From positions 62,001 through 126,000 of the forward strand of contig JAJQDT010000116.1 of assembly GCA_021202075.1 (NCBI GenBank): a stretch of DNA of 64,000 nt, in the 5' to 3' direction. The notes under the pieces were generated by a model that saw only the letters and a program-made list of their open reading frames with translations, ran no database searches and was not told the origin of the DNA. How positions within the stretch are numbered: position 1 is the stretch's first letter; every line of letters starts with the position of its first letter. Shown one piece after another: positions 27,070-35,950 of the stretch. The position numbers and the translations under genes were made by a program. Source of the stretch: Lachnospiraceae bacterium (GTDB taxonomy: Bacteria; Bacillota; Clostridia; Lachnospirales; Lachnospiraceae).

Positions 27070-28608
27070 ATGAAAAAGAAAAAGCCTTTTTCTCTTTTTT
27101 CCTCCATCCAGACGCGCATCAATATTGTGATCGCGGTCTCTCTTTTGCTGGCTCTTGCCATGAACCTTTTCCTGTTTAATGAAATCAACTCCGCTGTCCA
27201 GAGGATTGACTCGATTTTCACCAGCAATGTCTCTGTCAATACGCTTTCGGATACGCTTGAAAATATCCAGACCTCCGTCTATGAATACCTGAATACCAAA
27301 AGCAGTCAGGCGCTGGAGGACTATTACGGCTATGAGCAGGAATACCGCGCCCTTCTCGATGAACTGAACAATAGAATTGTCAACAGCGAAATCCTGATAC
27401 TGGAAAAAAACATCCGCAGCATGTCGGAATCCTACCTGGATCAGACCAGCATCACTGTGCAGGCCAAGCGCGGACGCAACATTGAGCGTTACAAGGAATC
27501 CTACGAAGAACAGACACAGCTGTACGAATACATCAACAGCTACATCTATCGGCTGAACAATCTGCTCTTTGGGCAAAACTCGGCCAATTACCAGACGCTG
27601 CTGACTTCCATGCAGGTTCTTGAACAGGGCAGCCTGGCGGTCATGGTGGTGGTATTTCTGATAGCCATCCTGTTCATCGCCATTCTCGTGCACGGCATGA
27701 TCCATCCGCTGACCGTCCTTTCTTCGACCGCGCACGAGGTGGCGGGGGGCAACCTGGATGTCCCCCAGCTTCCTGTCGTCTATGAGGACGAGGTTGGCGT
27801 CGTGACACGCGGCTTCAACCAGATGCTCTCCAGCATCCGTGAATACATCGACCGCCTCCGCGCAAGCATGGAGACTGAGGCCCGCCTCCGGGAGCGCGAG
27901 CTTTCCATGGAAGCCCATCTGAAGGAAGCGCAGCTTAAATATCTGCAGGCACAGATCAATCCGCATTTCCTGTTCAACAGCCTGAACGCAGGCGCCCAGC
28001 TCGCCGTCATGGAGGACGCGGATCAGACCAGCCTCTTTCTCGAGCAGATGGCGGACTATTTCCGCTACAGCGTACGGAAAATGTCCAGCGACACGACTCT
28101 GGGGGAAGAAATTCAATCCGCCGACAACTATATCTACATTCTGAATGTTCGTTTTGCCGGGGATATTACCTGGAAAAAAGAAGTGGACGAGGGCGTCGAT
28201 GACATCCGGGTGCCGAGCATGATCCTTCAGCCATTGGTCGAAAACGCGGTACAGCACGGCATCCACGACTGCCTGGCGGACGGATGCATCACGCTTTCTG
28301 TCCATTTGCTGAATAAAAAAGCAGACCGTTTTCCCGCCCGAACGGTTCCCAATGAAGAACACGCTCTGGAAATCACCGTCCGCGACAACGGCGCCGGCAT
28401 GACGCCGGAGCGGATTCGCGACGTTCTAAATGACAATATCCATCCGGACGAGGAGGAGAACCGTTCCGCCGGAGTTGCAATGTCGAACGTCATCCATCGC
28501 CTGGAGCTCTATTACAACCGGAAGAATCTGCTCCGGATTGAGAGCGATGGCCCCGGCCTCGGCACCCGGGTGATTATCACATTACCCGTTCATCAAAATT
28601 TCAGGTAA
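27070..28608 (+). CDS. Sensor histidine kinase (LytS/YesM type) with extracellular helical domain
   Basis: A 512-residue kinase. TM1 (about residues 15-37) is followed by an extracellular, mostly helical region of about 150 residues, TM2 (MVVVFLIAILFIAILVHGM), a HAMP domain, the phospho-acceptor motif QAQINPHFLFNSLNAG and the HATPase motifs LQPLVENAVQHG and VRDNGAGMT. Start 27070 follows GGGGAGG; the frame is open for 16 further codons upstream, overlapping the previous gene. Downstream, 164 bases away, lies its YesN-type regulator. In the known XylFII-LytS system the binding protein docks on the helical domain; the same is inferred here. Confidence 0.92.
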   Translation: MKKKKPFSLFSSIQTRINIVIAVSLLLALAMNLFLFNEINSAVQRIDSIFTSNVSVNTLSDTLENIQTSVYEYLNTKSSQALEDYYGYEQEYRALLDELNNRIVNSEILILEKNIRSMSESYLDQTSITVQAKRGRNIERYKESYEEQTQLYEYINSYIYRLNNLLFGQNSANYQTLLTSMQVLEQGSLAVMVVVFLIAILFIAILVHGMIHPLTVLSSTAHEVAGGNLDVPQLPVVYEDEVGVVTRGFNQMLSSIREYIDRLRASMETEARLRERELSMEAHLKEAQLKYLQAQINPHFLFNSLNAGAQLAVMEDADQTSLFLEQMADYFRYSVRKMSSDTTLGEEIQSADNYIYILNVRFAGDITWKKEVDEGVDDIRVPSMILQPLVENAVQHGIHDCLADGCITLSVHLLNKKADRFPARTVPNEEHALEITVRDNGAGMTPERIRDVLNDNIHPDEEENRSAGVAMSNVIHRLELYYNRKNLLRIESDGPGLGTRVIITLPVHQNFR

Positions 28609-28630
28609 CTCATGTAACGGTGGCTACATC

Positions 28631-28701
28631 GACTGATGGCGCTGAACGTCCAGTGGACGTTCGTTTAGCGCAAACTGAAGCGGAGCGTAGACCAACGAAG
28701 C
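28631..28701 (+). repeat. Structured intergenic repeat, family 2, copy c
   Basis: GGCGCTG, hairpin AACGTCC-AGT-GGACGTT, CGTTTAGCGC, then CTGAAGCGGAGCGTAGACC. It is nearly identical in the core to the copy at 6287-6465 and structurally equal to 25898-26012, with a different hairpin stem. It separates the kinase and regulator genes within the sensing operon. Confidence 0.75.
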
Positions 28702-28772
28702 AGATGGAAATTCAGGCAAGTATAAAGTCGAGATAATTTGGAGACGCAAAAATACTGACATGGAGGTCTGAT

Positions 28773-30416
28773 ATGTATCGAATTCTGATTGCTGACGACG
28801 AAGGACTCATGCTGGAGGCTCTGAAAAAAATCATTCTGGATCAATACAAAGACTGCTGCGAGCTGGCTACAGCAAAAACAGGGCGTGCAGCAATCGAAAC
28901 AGCGGAAAGCTTCCACCCGGATATCATTTTCCTCGACATTCAGATGCCGGGAATCAATGGGATTCAGGCGATGAAGGAGATCCGCGAATCCAACGGCAAC
29001 GCGCTCTTTTACATTATTTCCGCCTATGACAAATTTGATTACGCGCAGGAGGCGATTGACCTGGGCGTTGAGAAGTATCTGACCAAACCGATCACGCGCA
29101 AGACTGTTCTTTCCGTTGTCGCGGAGGCGATGGAAAAGATTGACCGCACCCGCACACTGCGCACAAAACAGCTCCAGATTCAGGAAAAGCTGGAAATCAT
29201 TGTCCCCGTGGTCGAGCAGAGTCTTATCACCAACCTGCTTTTCCAGACCGAACTGCAGGATGTCCGCTATTATCTCCAGCTGCTGGACATCGGGGAGGAA
29301 AACGGCTATATTATGGTTATCCAGTTCGGTGCGGACTACCAGGACGGCCAGCTGGTCAGCCCGCTGCGCACGAATGTACAGGCACAGGATTTCTACCCGG
29401 AGTTCCACGATCTGGTCAAGGATTCTCTAAACTGCGTCGTCGGTCCGCTCATGTCAAACCGGGTTGTGCTGCTGATTCCACGTCAGGAGGAAACGATTTC
29501 CTATGAGGACCGCATCCGGATCGTGGAAAACGCACGCCTTCTCGCCGCAAAGCTGGAAGAGCACTTCAGCGTCAAATCTCGCATTGGTATCGGCCGGGTG
29601 TGCAAAATGGAAGATCTGCAGCTCTCTTACCGGGAAGCGGTGGGCGCTTTAAACGACAGCAAAAGCCACGTCATCCACATCGATGATTTAAAACCGAATG
29701 GCTATTATGAGGAAGAGTTCCCCGCCGAGATCGAGCGGCGAATCTTCCGGCTGGTCGAAGCAGGCAATACCTCCGCCATGCTGGCCGAGCTAAATGATTT
29801 TTTTGACTGGATGATTCATCATTACCCCGAGGACAGCGGCGATATCTGTCTTAAGGTTCTGGAGTATATCATCCGGGCGGAGCGGGCAGCTTTCGATTCC
29901 GGCACAATCAATTACAAATTCAGTGACCGGAAGGATTACCTGCGAACAGCCCAATCGCTCCTGGTCCCCCGTTCCAATCCGGAATCCGGCACAGATTCGG
30001 CCGCCACTGACTTCGAACCGCTGCGCCGCTGGTTTATAGAAAAAATGACTGCCGCGTGTGATTCCATTCGAACTTATCGGGAATCCCAGTCCAATTCGGT
30101 CGTGAAAAAAGCGCAGGCCTATATACAGGAAAACTACAGCCACGATCTCTCCCTGGACGATGTCTCCCGCGCAGTCAACATCAGCCCCTATTATTTCAGC
30201 AAGATTTTCAAAGAAGAATCGGGAGAAAATTTTATCGAATATCTAACGCGGATCCGCGTCGAAAAGGCAAAAGAGCTACTGGAGAAGCCGGATCTGAGTG
30301 TAAAAATCATCAGCTCCATGTGCGGGTATTCCGACCCGAATTACTTCAGCCGCCTGTTCAAAAAACAGACCGACATGACCCCGCGCGAATATCGGATGAA
30401 GTTTAGCGGGCAGTGA
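28773..30416 (+). CDS. Response regulator, REC plus AraC-type DNA-binding domain (YesN type)
   Basis: A 547-residue regulator partner of the preceding kinase. The receiver domain shows LIADDEGLMLEA, the phospho-Asp segment PDIIFLDIQMPGING and Lys in YLTKPITRK. The C-terminal AraC HTH has VNISPYYFSKIFKEESG and CGYSDPNYFSRLFKKQTDMTP. GGAGG lies before the ATG. By analogy with XylFII-LytS-YesN it should activate the divergent sugar transporter at 21441-25565, and perhaps the lipoprotein gene downstream. Confidence 0.94.
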   Translation: MYRILIADDEGLMLEALKKIILDQYKDCCELATAKTGRAAIETAESFHPDIIFLDIQMPGINGIQAMKEIRESNGNALFYIISAYDKFDYAQEAIDLGVEKYLTKPITRKTVLSVVAEAMEKIDRTRTLRTKQLQIQEKLEIIVPVVEQSLITNLLFQTELQDVRYYLQLLDIGEENGYIMVIQFGADYQDGQLVSPLRTNVQAQDFYPEFHDLVKDSLNCVVGPLMSNRVVLLIPRQEETISYEDRIRIVENARLLAAKLEEHFSVKSRIGIGRVCKMEDLQLSYREAVGALNDSKSHVIHIDDLKPNGYYEEEFPAEIERRIFRLVEAGNTSAMLAELNDFFDWMIHHYPEDSGDICLKVLEYIIRAERAAFDSGTINYKFSDRKDYLRTAQSLLVPRSNPESGTDSAATDFEPLRRWFIEKMTAACDSIRTYRESQSNSVVKKAQAYIQENYSHDLSLDDVSRAVNISPYYFSKIFKEESGENFIEYLTRIRVEKAKELLEKPDLSVKIISSMCGYSDPNYFSRLFKKQTDMTPREYRMKFSGQ

Positions 30417-30417
30417 T

Positions 30418-30580
30418 TAGTGGTTAGTGGTTAGTAGTTAGTGATTGGCGGCCGGCGGTAATGATTCGTGATTGGTGTCCAGCGGTTGATGCTTAGCGGA
30501 TAATAATTAGCGATTATTGCTCAGTGGCTGGGGGCTAGCGGATAATGATTCGTGATTATTGTTCCGTGGCCGGCGATGTG
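30418..30580 (+). repeat. Degenerate tandem repeat array (~42-bp and 7-bp periods)
   Basis: The spacer begins with near-tandem GTGGTTA/GTGATTA units (30418-30446) and continues with three degenerate units of about 42 bases; the second and third start at TAGCGGATAATRATT (30494 and 30536). It has no open frame and a composition unlike the surrounding DNA. The lipoprotein SD site begins right at its end. Confidence 0.7.
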
Positions 30581-30595
30581 TGAGGAGATGATTTC

Positions 30596-31657
30596 ATGCG
30601 CAGATATGTATTGATTTTATTGAGTGTTTTTCTCCTGGTTTCTCTTTCCGGCTGCTCTGCGCCGGTGGAAACCGCGCAGACGGAACAGCCGGAAACAGAA
30701 GCGCGTATCCAGATTGGACTGAGCTTTGATTCCTTTGTCATCGAGCGGTGGCTGCGCGATCGTGATATGTTCGTCTCCACCGCACAGAGTCTCGGCGCGG
30801 ATGTAAACGTACAGGTGGCCGGCGGCGACGCGGACGAACAGATCTCTCAGATTGAATATTTTATCCAGAAGAAAATGGATGTGATTGTAATTATTGCCGC
30901 GGACGGCGACGCGCTGAAGGATGTGGTCAGCGAGGCGATTGACGCCGGCATCCGGGTCATCTGCTATGACCGTCTGATCCCGGATGTGGACATCGACCTG
31001 TTCGTCTCCTTCGACAGTTATCAGGTCGGCGCATTGATGGCAGAAGCTCTGATGGAAGCCTGCCCGGACGGCGGAAATATTTTTGCCATCTACGGATCCC
31101 CGACCGACCTCAATGTTGATGATATCGTGGAAGGCTTTACCTCCACACTGGACGGAAGCAATCTTACGATTGTCTATTCCGCTTACTGCGACAGCTGGCT
31201 CGCCGAACTTGCCTTCACCTACGTAAATGAAGGGCTTGAAGTGACGGATGACATCGTTGCTGTCATGTGCGGCAACGATGATCTCGCCAGTCAGGCCATC
31301 AAGGCGCTCTCGGAAAACCAGCTCGCCGGATCGGTTGTTGTCGTCGGGCAGGACGCGGAGCTTTCCGCCTGTCAGCGTATCGTGGAAGGCACCCAGGAAA
31401 TGACCGTCTACAAATCCGTTGAAGACGAAGCGATGGCCGCCGCCACGCTCGCGGTTGCTATCGCCCGCGGAGAGGACATCACCTCAGAAGATTGCACGTA
31501 TCCGGTCACAGAAACCATCACCTCCGGTTCGTATGAGGTACCCTACTACAAGCTGGAGCCGGTTGCCGTAACCGCGGAAAATATGGATGAAGTCATCATC
31601 TCCGGCGGATTCCACTCACGGGAGGATGTATATCTGAATATTCAGGAAGAATCCTGA
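30596..31657 (+). CDS. ChvE/XylF-like sugar-binding lipoprotein
   Basis: A 353-residue lipoprotein: the signal peptide ends in the lipobox LSGC (Cys20), a Glu/Thr-rich linker follows, then a ChvE-like fold (IGLSFDSFVIERWL, VIIAADGDALKDVV, ICYDRLIPDVD, VVVGQDAELSACQRIV). It clearly parallels the binding protein at 24444, suggesting duplication with membrane tethering. Last gene of the sensing operon; GAGGAG precedes the ATG. It could scavenge sugar for the same permease or modulate the sensor. The stop lies 26 bases from the stop of the convergent hydrolase gene, with no clear terminator between. Confidence 0.9.
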   Translation: MRRYVLILLSVFLLVSLSGCSAPVETAQTEQPETEARIQIGLSFDSFVIERWLRDRDMFVSTAQSLGADVNVQVAGGDADEQISQIEYFIQKKMDVIVIIAADGDALKDVVSEAIDAGIRVICYDRLIPDVDIDLFVSFDSYQVGALMAEALMEACPDGGNIFAIYGSPTDLNVDDIVEGFTSTLDGSNLTIVYSAYCDSWLAELAFTYVNEGLEVTDDIVAVMCGNDDLASQAIKALSENQLAGSVVVVGQDAELSACQRIVEGTQEMTVYKSVEDEAMAAATLAVAIARGEDITSEDCTYPVTETITSGSYEVPYYKLEPVAVTAENMDEVIISGGFHSREDVYLNIQEES

Positions 31658-31682
31658 TTTTTACATAGTTTCTTATTCTGCC

Positions 31683-33341
31683 TTATTCTGCCGGGATTTC
31701 CAGCACAGAATCTTCCCCGCAGAAAATCGTCTGTCTCGCGGTTCGCGCATTTCTCTGCTTGGCCCACAGTCCGGCATAGTTGGTGTGTATCGCATATTGC
31801 GGAAAGTCGGAACTGGAAATATCCAGGCGCAGCCGGCAGCCGGAGGGAATCTGCCAGCTGATGTCCCACATGGTCACGCAGACGTTTGCACGCTCACCCG
31901 GCCGGTACGTGCTGTTATCGGCCAGGACGCGTGTGATGGAGGAGCGAATATGGTACGCGCTGCCGTCCGGGAAAACCTGGCTGACGCGGGCAGTGAACGA
32001 GGTATCATCCGCATCCGTCCTGACTGCCAGCTTCACATTGATCTTGCCAAAAATATTCAGCGGTTCATCCAGCACAGGGCTGATAAAAGTGATCACATCC
32101 TCACGCCAGCCCGGCTCCGGCAAACGGCGGCTCCCTGCGCAGGACATGGTCGTCAGGAGCGCCTCCCCGCCGCAGCTCGGAACTGGATTTTGCGGGTCAT
32201 ATAAAAAAGAGAGTTCCTGCTCTTCTTCCCCCGCACAAACCGTCAGTTCCCTGCGGCCGGTAAGGTAAAACCGCACGATGTTCTCCGCTCTCGGAGGAAA
32301 TGTGTGCGCCTGTTTCCAGCAATCCGCACCGACCTGATAATACCGGATGTTCTGTTTGGGCAGTCGTCCATCCAGAAGGATTTCCTTTGTAAAGGCCAGC
32401 ATCTGGCATATCTCATCGTTCTCCAGATGCTTCGGTTCCATCCACGGCAGGACAGACTCGCAGAAATGATTCCAGCAGCCAATCGTCAGATGGCTGTGCT
32501 CTTTTACTTCCGGATTCAGGCCCTCCCAGGTGTGAATCGCGGAGCCAAAATGATGGTCGTACCATGCGTCTATGATATGCACAGGAACCTTTACATGTCC
32601 CGGAATTTCCTGAAGCATTTTCCAAAAACCGGACTGCCAGTAGGCGTCAGTACGTTCCGTGTTTGAAATCCAGTCTCGATACCAGGGAAGCCTTCCGCCC
32701 CACAGCGTCTCGTCCACCTCCATCTGCGGGCGGAAACGACAGCTTTCCAGGTAATCCGCCTGTACCGGATGCCCGGCATTCTCCATCGCCCACCCGGTCA
32801 GAACATCATGGCGGAACATTCCTTTTTCATACGCGGAGAAAAAACGGTCAGTGCCATAGACATTAAGCACCATTCCTTTCATTTTAGACGGAACCACGTC
32901 TGCCAGCACCCAACCGGTCAGCGCCAGGTAGCTGGTTCCCCACCAGACCATGGACTCCACCCATGTCTGAGCATTCAGCCAGCCTAGAAGGGAAAGCCCA
33001 TCCTCGCGCTCGTTTACATTCGGCTCCCATTCTCCCTCACTTTTTCCGATTCCGCGGCAGAACTGCATCACATGTACAAAGCCGCGCTTCGCCAGTTCTT
33101 CGCCATATGCCTCATAAATGGGCTCCTGATCCGGATAGCAGCTCCGCTGCACAACCACCGGAAAGGATGTCTGCATCAGTCCTGTCGGACGGGTAATGAC
33201 CGTATACAGCCTGACTTCATCTTTCGCAGGCAGCATCTGCGTCCTCTTTTCAAAGGTGTCCGTCACACAGGCAATCGGCCCGTTCCGAAAAGAATTTCTG
33301 GTTTTCTCTTTTAACATCTGAATAACCTTTTCCGGCATCAT
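31683..33341 (-). CDS. CocE/NonD-family hydrolase (peptidase S15-like)
   Basis: A 552-residue hydrolase of the X-Pro dipeptidyl-peptidase/cocaine-esterase type. The nucleophile motif is WWGTSYLALTGW, followed by the acyl-enzyme region and a C-terminal jelly-roll domain (DVITFISPVLDEPLNIFGKI onward) typical of PepX_C. Start 33341 follows AGGAGG; the frame is open further upstream into the next gene without support. No signal peptide. It lies 62 bases downstream of the AEC carrier gene and is probably co-regulated with it by the LacI repressor. Natural substrate (ester or amide) unknown. Confidence 0.87.
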   Translation of the reverse strand: MMPEKVIQMLKEKTRNSFRNGPIACVTDTFEKRTQMLPAKDEVRLYTVITRPTGLMQTSFPVVVQRSCYPDQEPIYEAYGEELAKRGFVHVMQFCRGIGKSEGEWEPNVNEREDGLSLLGWLNAQTWVESMVWWGTSYLALTGWVLADVVPSKMKGMVLNVYGTDRFFSAYEKGMFRHDVLTGWAMENAGHPVQADYLESCRFRPQMEVDETLWGGRLPWYRDWISNTERTDAYWQSGFWKMLQEIPGHVKVPVHIIDAWYDHHFGSAIHTWEGLNPEVKEHSHLTIGCWNHFCESVLPWMEPKHLENDEICQMLAFTKEILLDGRLPKQNIRYYQVGADCWKQAHTFPPRAENIVRFYLTGRRELTVCAGEEEQELSFLYDPQNPVPSCGGEALLTTMSCAGSRRLPEPGWREDVITFISPVLDEPLNIFGKINVKLAVRTDADDTSFTARVSQVFPDGSAYHIRSSITRVLADNSTYRPGERANVCVTMWDISWQIPSGCRLRLDISSSDFPQYAIHTNYAGLWAKQRNARTARQTIFCGEDSVLEIPAE

Positions 33342-33403
33342 AATATCTTCCTCCTGTCTCTTAATTGTATGATAATCGTGATAATAAAAACCGCGCCCCT
33401 CGC

Positions 33404-34321
33404 CTAAATCCCCCACCATGCTGAAGCTGCTCCAACCACCAGGGGCAGGGTCACCACTGAGAGCAATGTTGTCAGCGTTACACATTTGACCGCATAGCTG
33501 TAATCGCCGCCATTAACCTGTGCGTATACGGCAACATTCGCTCCGGTCGGTGCACTCGCAGCAATCAGAAGCGCCATCCGAAGCTCATTCCATCCGGCGG
33601 GCAGCACGAACAGCACCGCCATCGTCAATGCGGGGATCAGAATCAGGCGGAATAGCGCCATCTTGTAGAGCCTCGCAGTACGGAACATAGAAAGCAAATC
33701 CGTCTGCGCCAGATAAACCCCCAGAACCAGCATGGCAAGCGGAGCGTTCAGCGCCTGTACATCATCCAGGAAGGTGCAGACCACAGACGGAACCGGAATG
33801 GAAAGAAAAAACACAGCCAAACCGATCACCATGCCAATCACAATCGGGTTGACCAGCAGCTTTCTCAGGTTAAATTCCAGCTTTTCGCCGCGCATCATAG
33901 GCGCACCGTAAACCCACTGAAACAGGTTGATTAACACAATGAAGGCAGAGATGTAAAACACGGCCTCGCTGCCGAGCACGGACTGTACGAGAGGAATCCC
34001 GATAAACCCGGCATTTGAAAATGCAGCTGCGAAATCATCCACAGGTGCTTTTGGAAAAGCCACCCGCGATATGACCGCCGCCAGGATTAAAATCAGGGCG
34101 CTGACACCTGCGGAGAGCAAAAGTGCGCGAATCTTTTCCGGAGTGGCCTCGACCAGAAACGTATTAACAATGACGCAGGGGATAACCAGATACAAAAGAG
34201 CAGATGCGATACATTTACTGCCCTCTACCGTTATTTTACCTCCCTTGAATAACAAATAGCCGGCAGCCATAAGTAAAAACATCACAACCGTCTGCTGAAC
34301 AACAATGAGTGCCATCGACAT
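33404..34321 (-). CDS. AEC-family (auxin efflux carrier-like) transporter
   Basis: A 305-residue membrane carrier with about 10 helices, in the two five-helix halves typical of AEC proteins. AEC members move organic acids such as malate or malonate. Landmarks are FSNAGFIGIPLVQSVLG in the first half and APTGANVAVYAQVNGGDYSYA in the second. The start at 34321 follows GGGAGG. Pairing with a CocE-type hydrolase and a LacI repressor suggests transport of an acid or ester handled by that hydrolase. Confidence 0.88.
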   Translation of the reverse strand: MSMALIVVQQTVVMFLLMAAGYLLFKGGKITVEGSKCIASALLYLVIPCVIVNTFLVEATPEKIRALLLSAGVSALILILAAVISRVAFPKAPVDDFAAAFSNAGFIGIPLVQSVLGSEAVFYISAFIVLINLFQWVYGAPMMRGEKLEFNLRKLLVNPIVIGMVIGLAVFFLSIPVPSVVCTFLDDVQALNAPLAMLVLGVYLAQTDLLSMFRTARLYKMALFRLILIPALTMAVLFVLPAGWNELRMALLIAASAPTGANVAVYAQVNGGDYSYAVKCVTLTTLLSVVTLPLVVGAASAWWGI

Positions 34322-34513
34322 AAAATTACTCCTCCCATTATGTCCGTCACCGCAGCACGGTGACGGATGTATGCAGTGTTTTGGTTTGCAAGGTGAATTG
34401 AGAACGGCACCGTGCCCATTATGCGAAGCACATTTGTTTATGGCGCGGCTCTCCACTTTTATCCAATCCAGACAAACCGGATCAGCGATATAAAAAAACA
34501 GGAACAGCTATAT

Positions 34514-34529
34514 AGTATAACGTTGTACT
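34514..34529. promoter_or_regulatory. LacI-type operator 1 (imperfect)
   Basis: AGTATAACGTTGTACT, one mismatch from the perfect palindrome at 34579. It overlaps the presumed -10 region of the divergent AEC/CocE operon (minus strand), as expected for a repressor site. Confidence 0.75.
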
Positions 34530-34578
34530 TGCTGACAAAAGAGAGTTTATATCAAAAAAAATCATTTGTCAACAGGAA

Positions 34579-34594
34579 AGTATAACGTTATACT
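34579..34594. promoter_or_regulatory. LacI-type operator 2 (perfect palindrome)
   Basis: AGTATAACGTTATACT is a perfect 16-bp palindrome with the central CG common in LacI-family sites. It lies immediately upstream of the -35 box of the LacI gene. Centre-to-centre distance to operator 1 is 65 bases, allowing loop formation. Confidence 0.85.
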
Positions 34595-34601
34595 AAAATA
34601 A

Positions 34602-34630
34602 TTGTATTCCTGAACTTTTTATGCTAAAAT
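34602..34630 (+). promoter_or_regulatory. Sigma-A promoter for the LacI gene
   Basis: TTGTAT, 17-base spacer, TAAAAT, about 65 bases before the ATG at 34697. Confidence 0.65.
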
Positions 34631-34696
34631 AAGGCAATTGCTGCAACAAAAGAGGTTTCGTTTATCACGGTTTTTCAGAGAAACAGGGGGTAAGAC

Positions 34697-35725
34697 ATGG
34701 TTACATTGAAACAGATTGCGGAGAAAACCGGTTTTTCAGTCAGCACAGTCTCCATTGTTCTGGGAAATCGTTCAAAAGAGCGAAAAATCCCCGAACAGAC
34801 CCAGCAGGTCATTCAACAAGCGGCCAGAGAACTTGGCTATCGGCCAAGTATGGCGGCCCGTCAGCTTCGCGCCGGCAAAATGGAGCAAAGTCTCCAGATT
34901 GCGTTGTTCTGGGCACAGGATTTCCGCGCCCCAATGATGGTCCGCTTCCTGAACGGGCTTCGGCGGGAAATTGATCAGTGCGGACAAAAAATCCACCTGA
35001 CCGTCATTCCATATCAGACCGGATTTCTTTCTGCGGAGGAGATGCTTCTTTCAAAGAGCAGCTGCCATGGAGCCATTATATGCAATGCTTCAGCAAAAGA
35101 CCTGGATTTTCTGAACTCCGCCGACATTCAGGTTCCGGTGGTTCTATATAACAGAGTAAGCAGCCGCTATGACACCGTCCGAATGGATAATAATCAGATC
35201 GGACAGCTGGGCGCCAGGATTTTAAGGGAATGCGGCTGCTCCAGAGTCCAGCTGATTACTTCCTCTGCACTCTTCCCCGGCGTAGAGCAGAGAAACGAAT
35301 CCTTTCTGGTAACCTCCCGGGAAAAGGGGATGGAGCCATTACCTTTGATCTTTTGTGAAAGCAGCCGAAAGGGCGGATATGAGGCCATCACAGGACTAAG
35401 GGGGAAGCAACTGCCGGATGGTATTTTTTGTGGTTCGGATTCTATAGCGCAGGGGGTTCTGCGAGGGCTGTATGAGTGCGGCATCTCCTGCCCCAACGAT
35501 GTGAAAGTGCTGGCGATTGGAAATGGAATTCCGGAGGAGGCTGTGTACACGGTTCCCTCCCTGTCCGTCATCTCACTGCCGATGGAAGAGATGGCCGCGG
35601 AATGTCTGACACTTCTGACCGGGCATCTGACAGAAGCAAAGACCGACATACGCAGCAGGGAAATTCCGGTACAGGCACTGCTGCGGGAAAGCACGGCAAC
35701 CGTTGCGATTTCAATTGAATCATAA
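34697..35725 (+). CDS. LacI-family transcriptional repressor
   Basis: A 342-residue LacI/GalR regulator. The N-terminal HTH VTLKQIAEKTGFSVSTVSIVL and hinge helix SMAARQLRAG are followed by a periplasmic-binding-like effector domain. A GGGGG site precedes the ATG. Two matching operators in the divergent promoter region indicate control of the AEC carrier/CocE hydrolase operon and of its own gene. The effector is unknown. Confidence 0.93.
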   Translation: MVTLKQIAEKTGFSVSTVSIVLGNRSKERKIPEQTQQVIQQAARELGYRPSMAARQLRAGKMEQSLQIALFWAQDFRAPMMVRFLNGLRREIDQCGQKIHLTVIPYQTGFLSAEEMLLSKSSCHGAIICNASAKDLDFLNSADIQVPVVLYNRVSSRYDTVRMDNNQIGQLGARILRECGCSRVQLITSSALFPGVEQRNESFLVTSREKGMEPLPLIFCESSRKGGYEAITGLRGKQLPDGIFCGSDSIAQGVLRGLYECGISCPNDVKVLAIGNGIPEEAVYTVPSLSVISLPMEEMAAECLTLLTGHLTEAKTDIRSREIPVQALLRESTATVAISIES

Positions 35726-35878
35726 AACAAGATATGTTATAGTTTTTATTGAAGCAAAGCTGAGACCGCGAAGCTGCAAAGCAACCATTTCATGCTCGTC
35801 TGCGTGCATCGACTATAGTGAATGACAAAAGAATTCTGTCGTTCACTATAATCCCTTCGTTCGGATGGACTTTGCATT

Positions 35879-35936
35879 AGATGCTTAAGAACAATTGCTT
35901 GCGCAAAATGGCAATATTTTGGTTCCGGTTTATTCG
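35879..35936 (-). repeat. Dispersed 58-bp repeat (family 3), copy b, inverted
   Basis: It matches the complement of 38107-38164 at 54 of 58 positions by eye (shared TGCTTAAGAAC, CTTGCGCAAAATGGCAA, ATTTTGGTTCCGGTTTATTCG in pieces). It ends exactly where the ribosome-binding site of the ion-channel gene begins. The two copies face each other around a 2.2-kb segment. Confidence 0.85.
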
Positions 35937-35950
35937 AGGAGGAATATCCT

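Noticed and set aside
27010-28362. Minus-strand open frame of 450 codons opposite the LytS-type kinase
   Set aside because: Shadow of a clearly coding kinase; no start signal or motif.
30418-30580. Possible CRISPR array
   Set aside because: Repeats are degenerate and contiguous, without unique spacers of regular length, and no cas genes are present.
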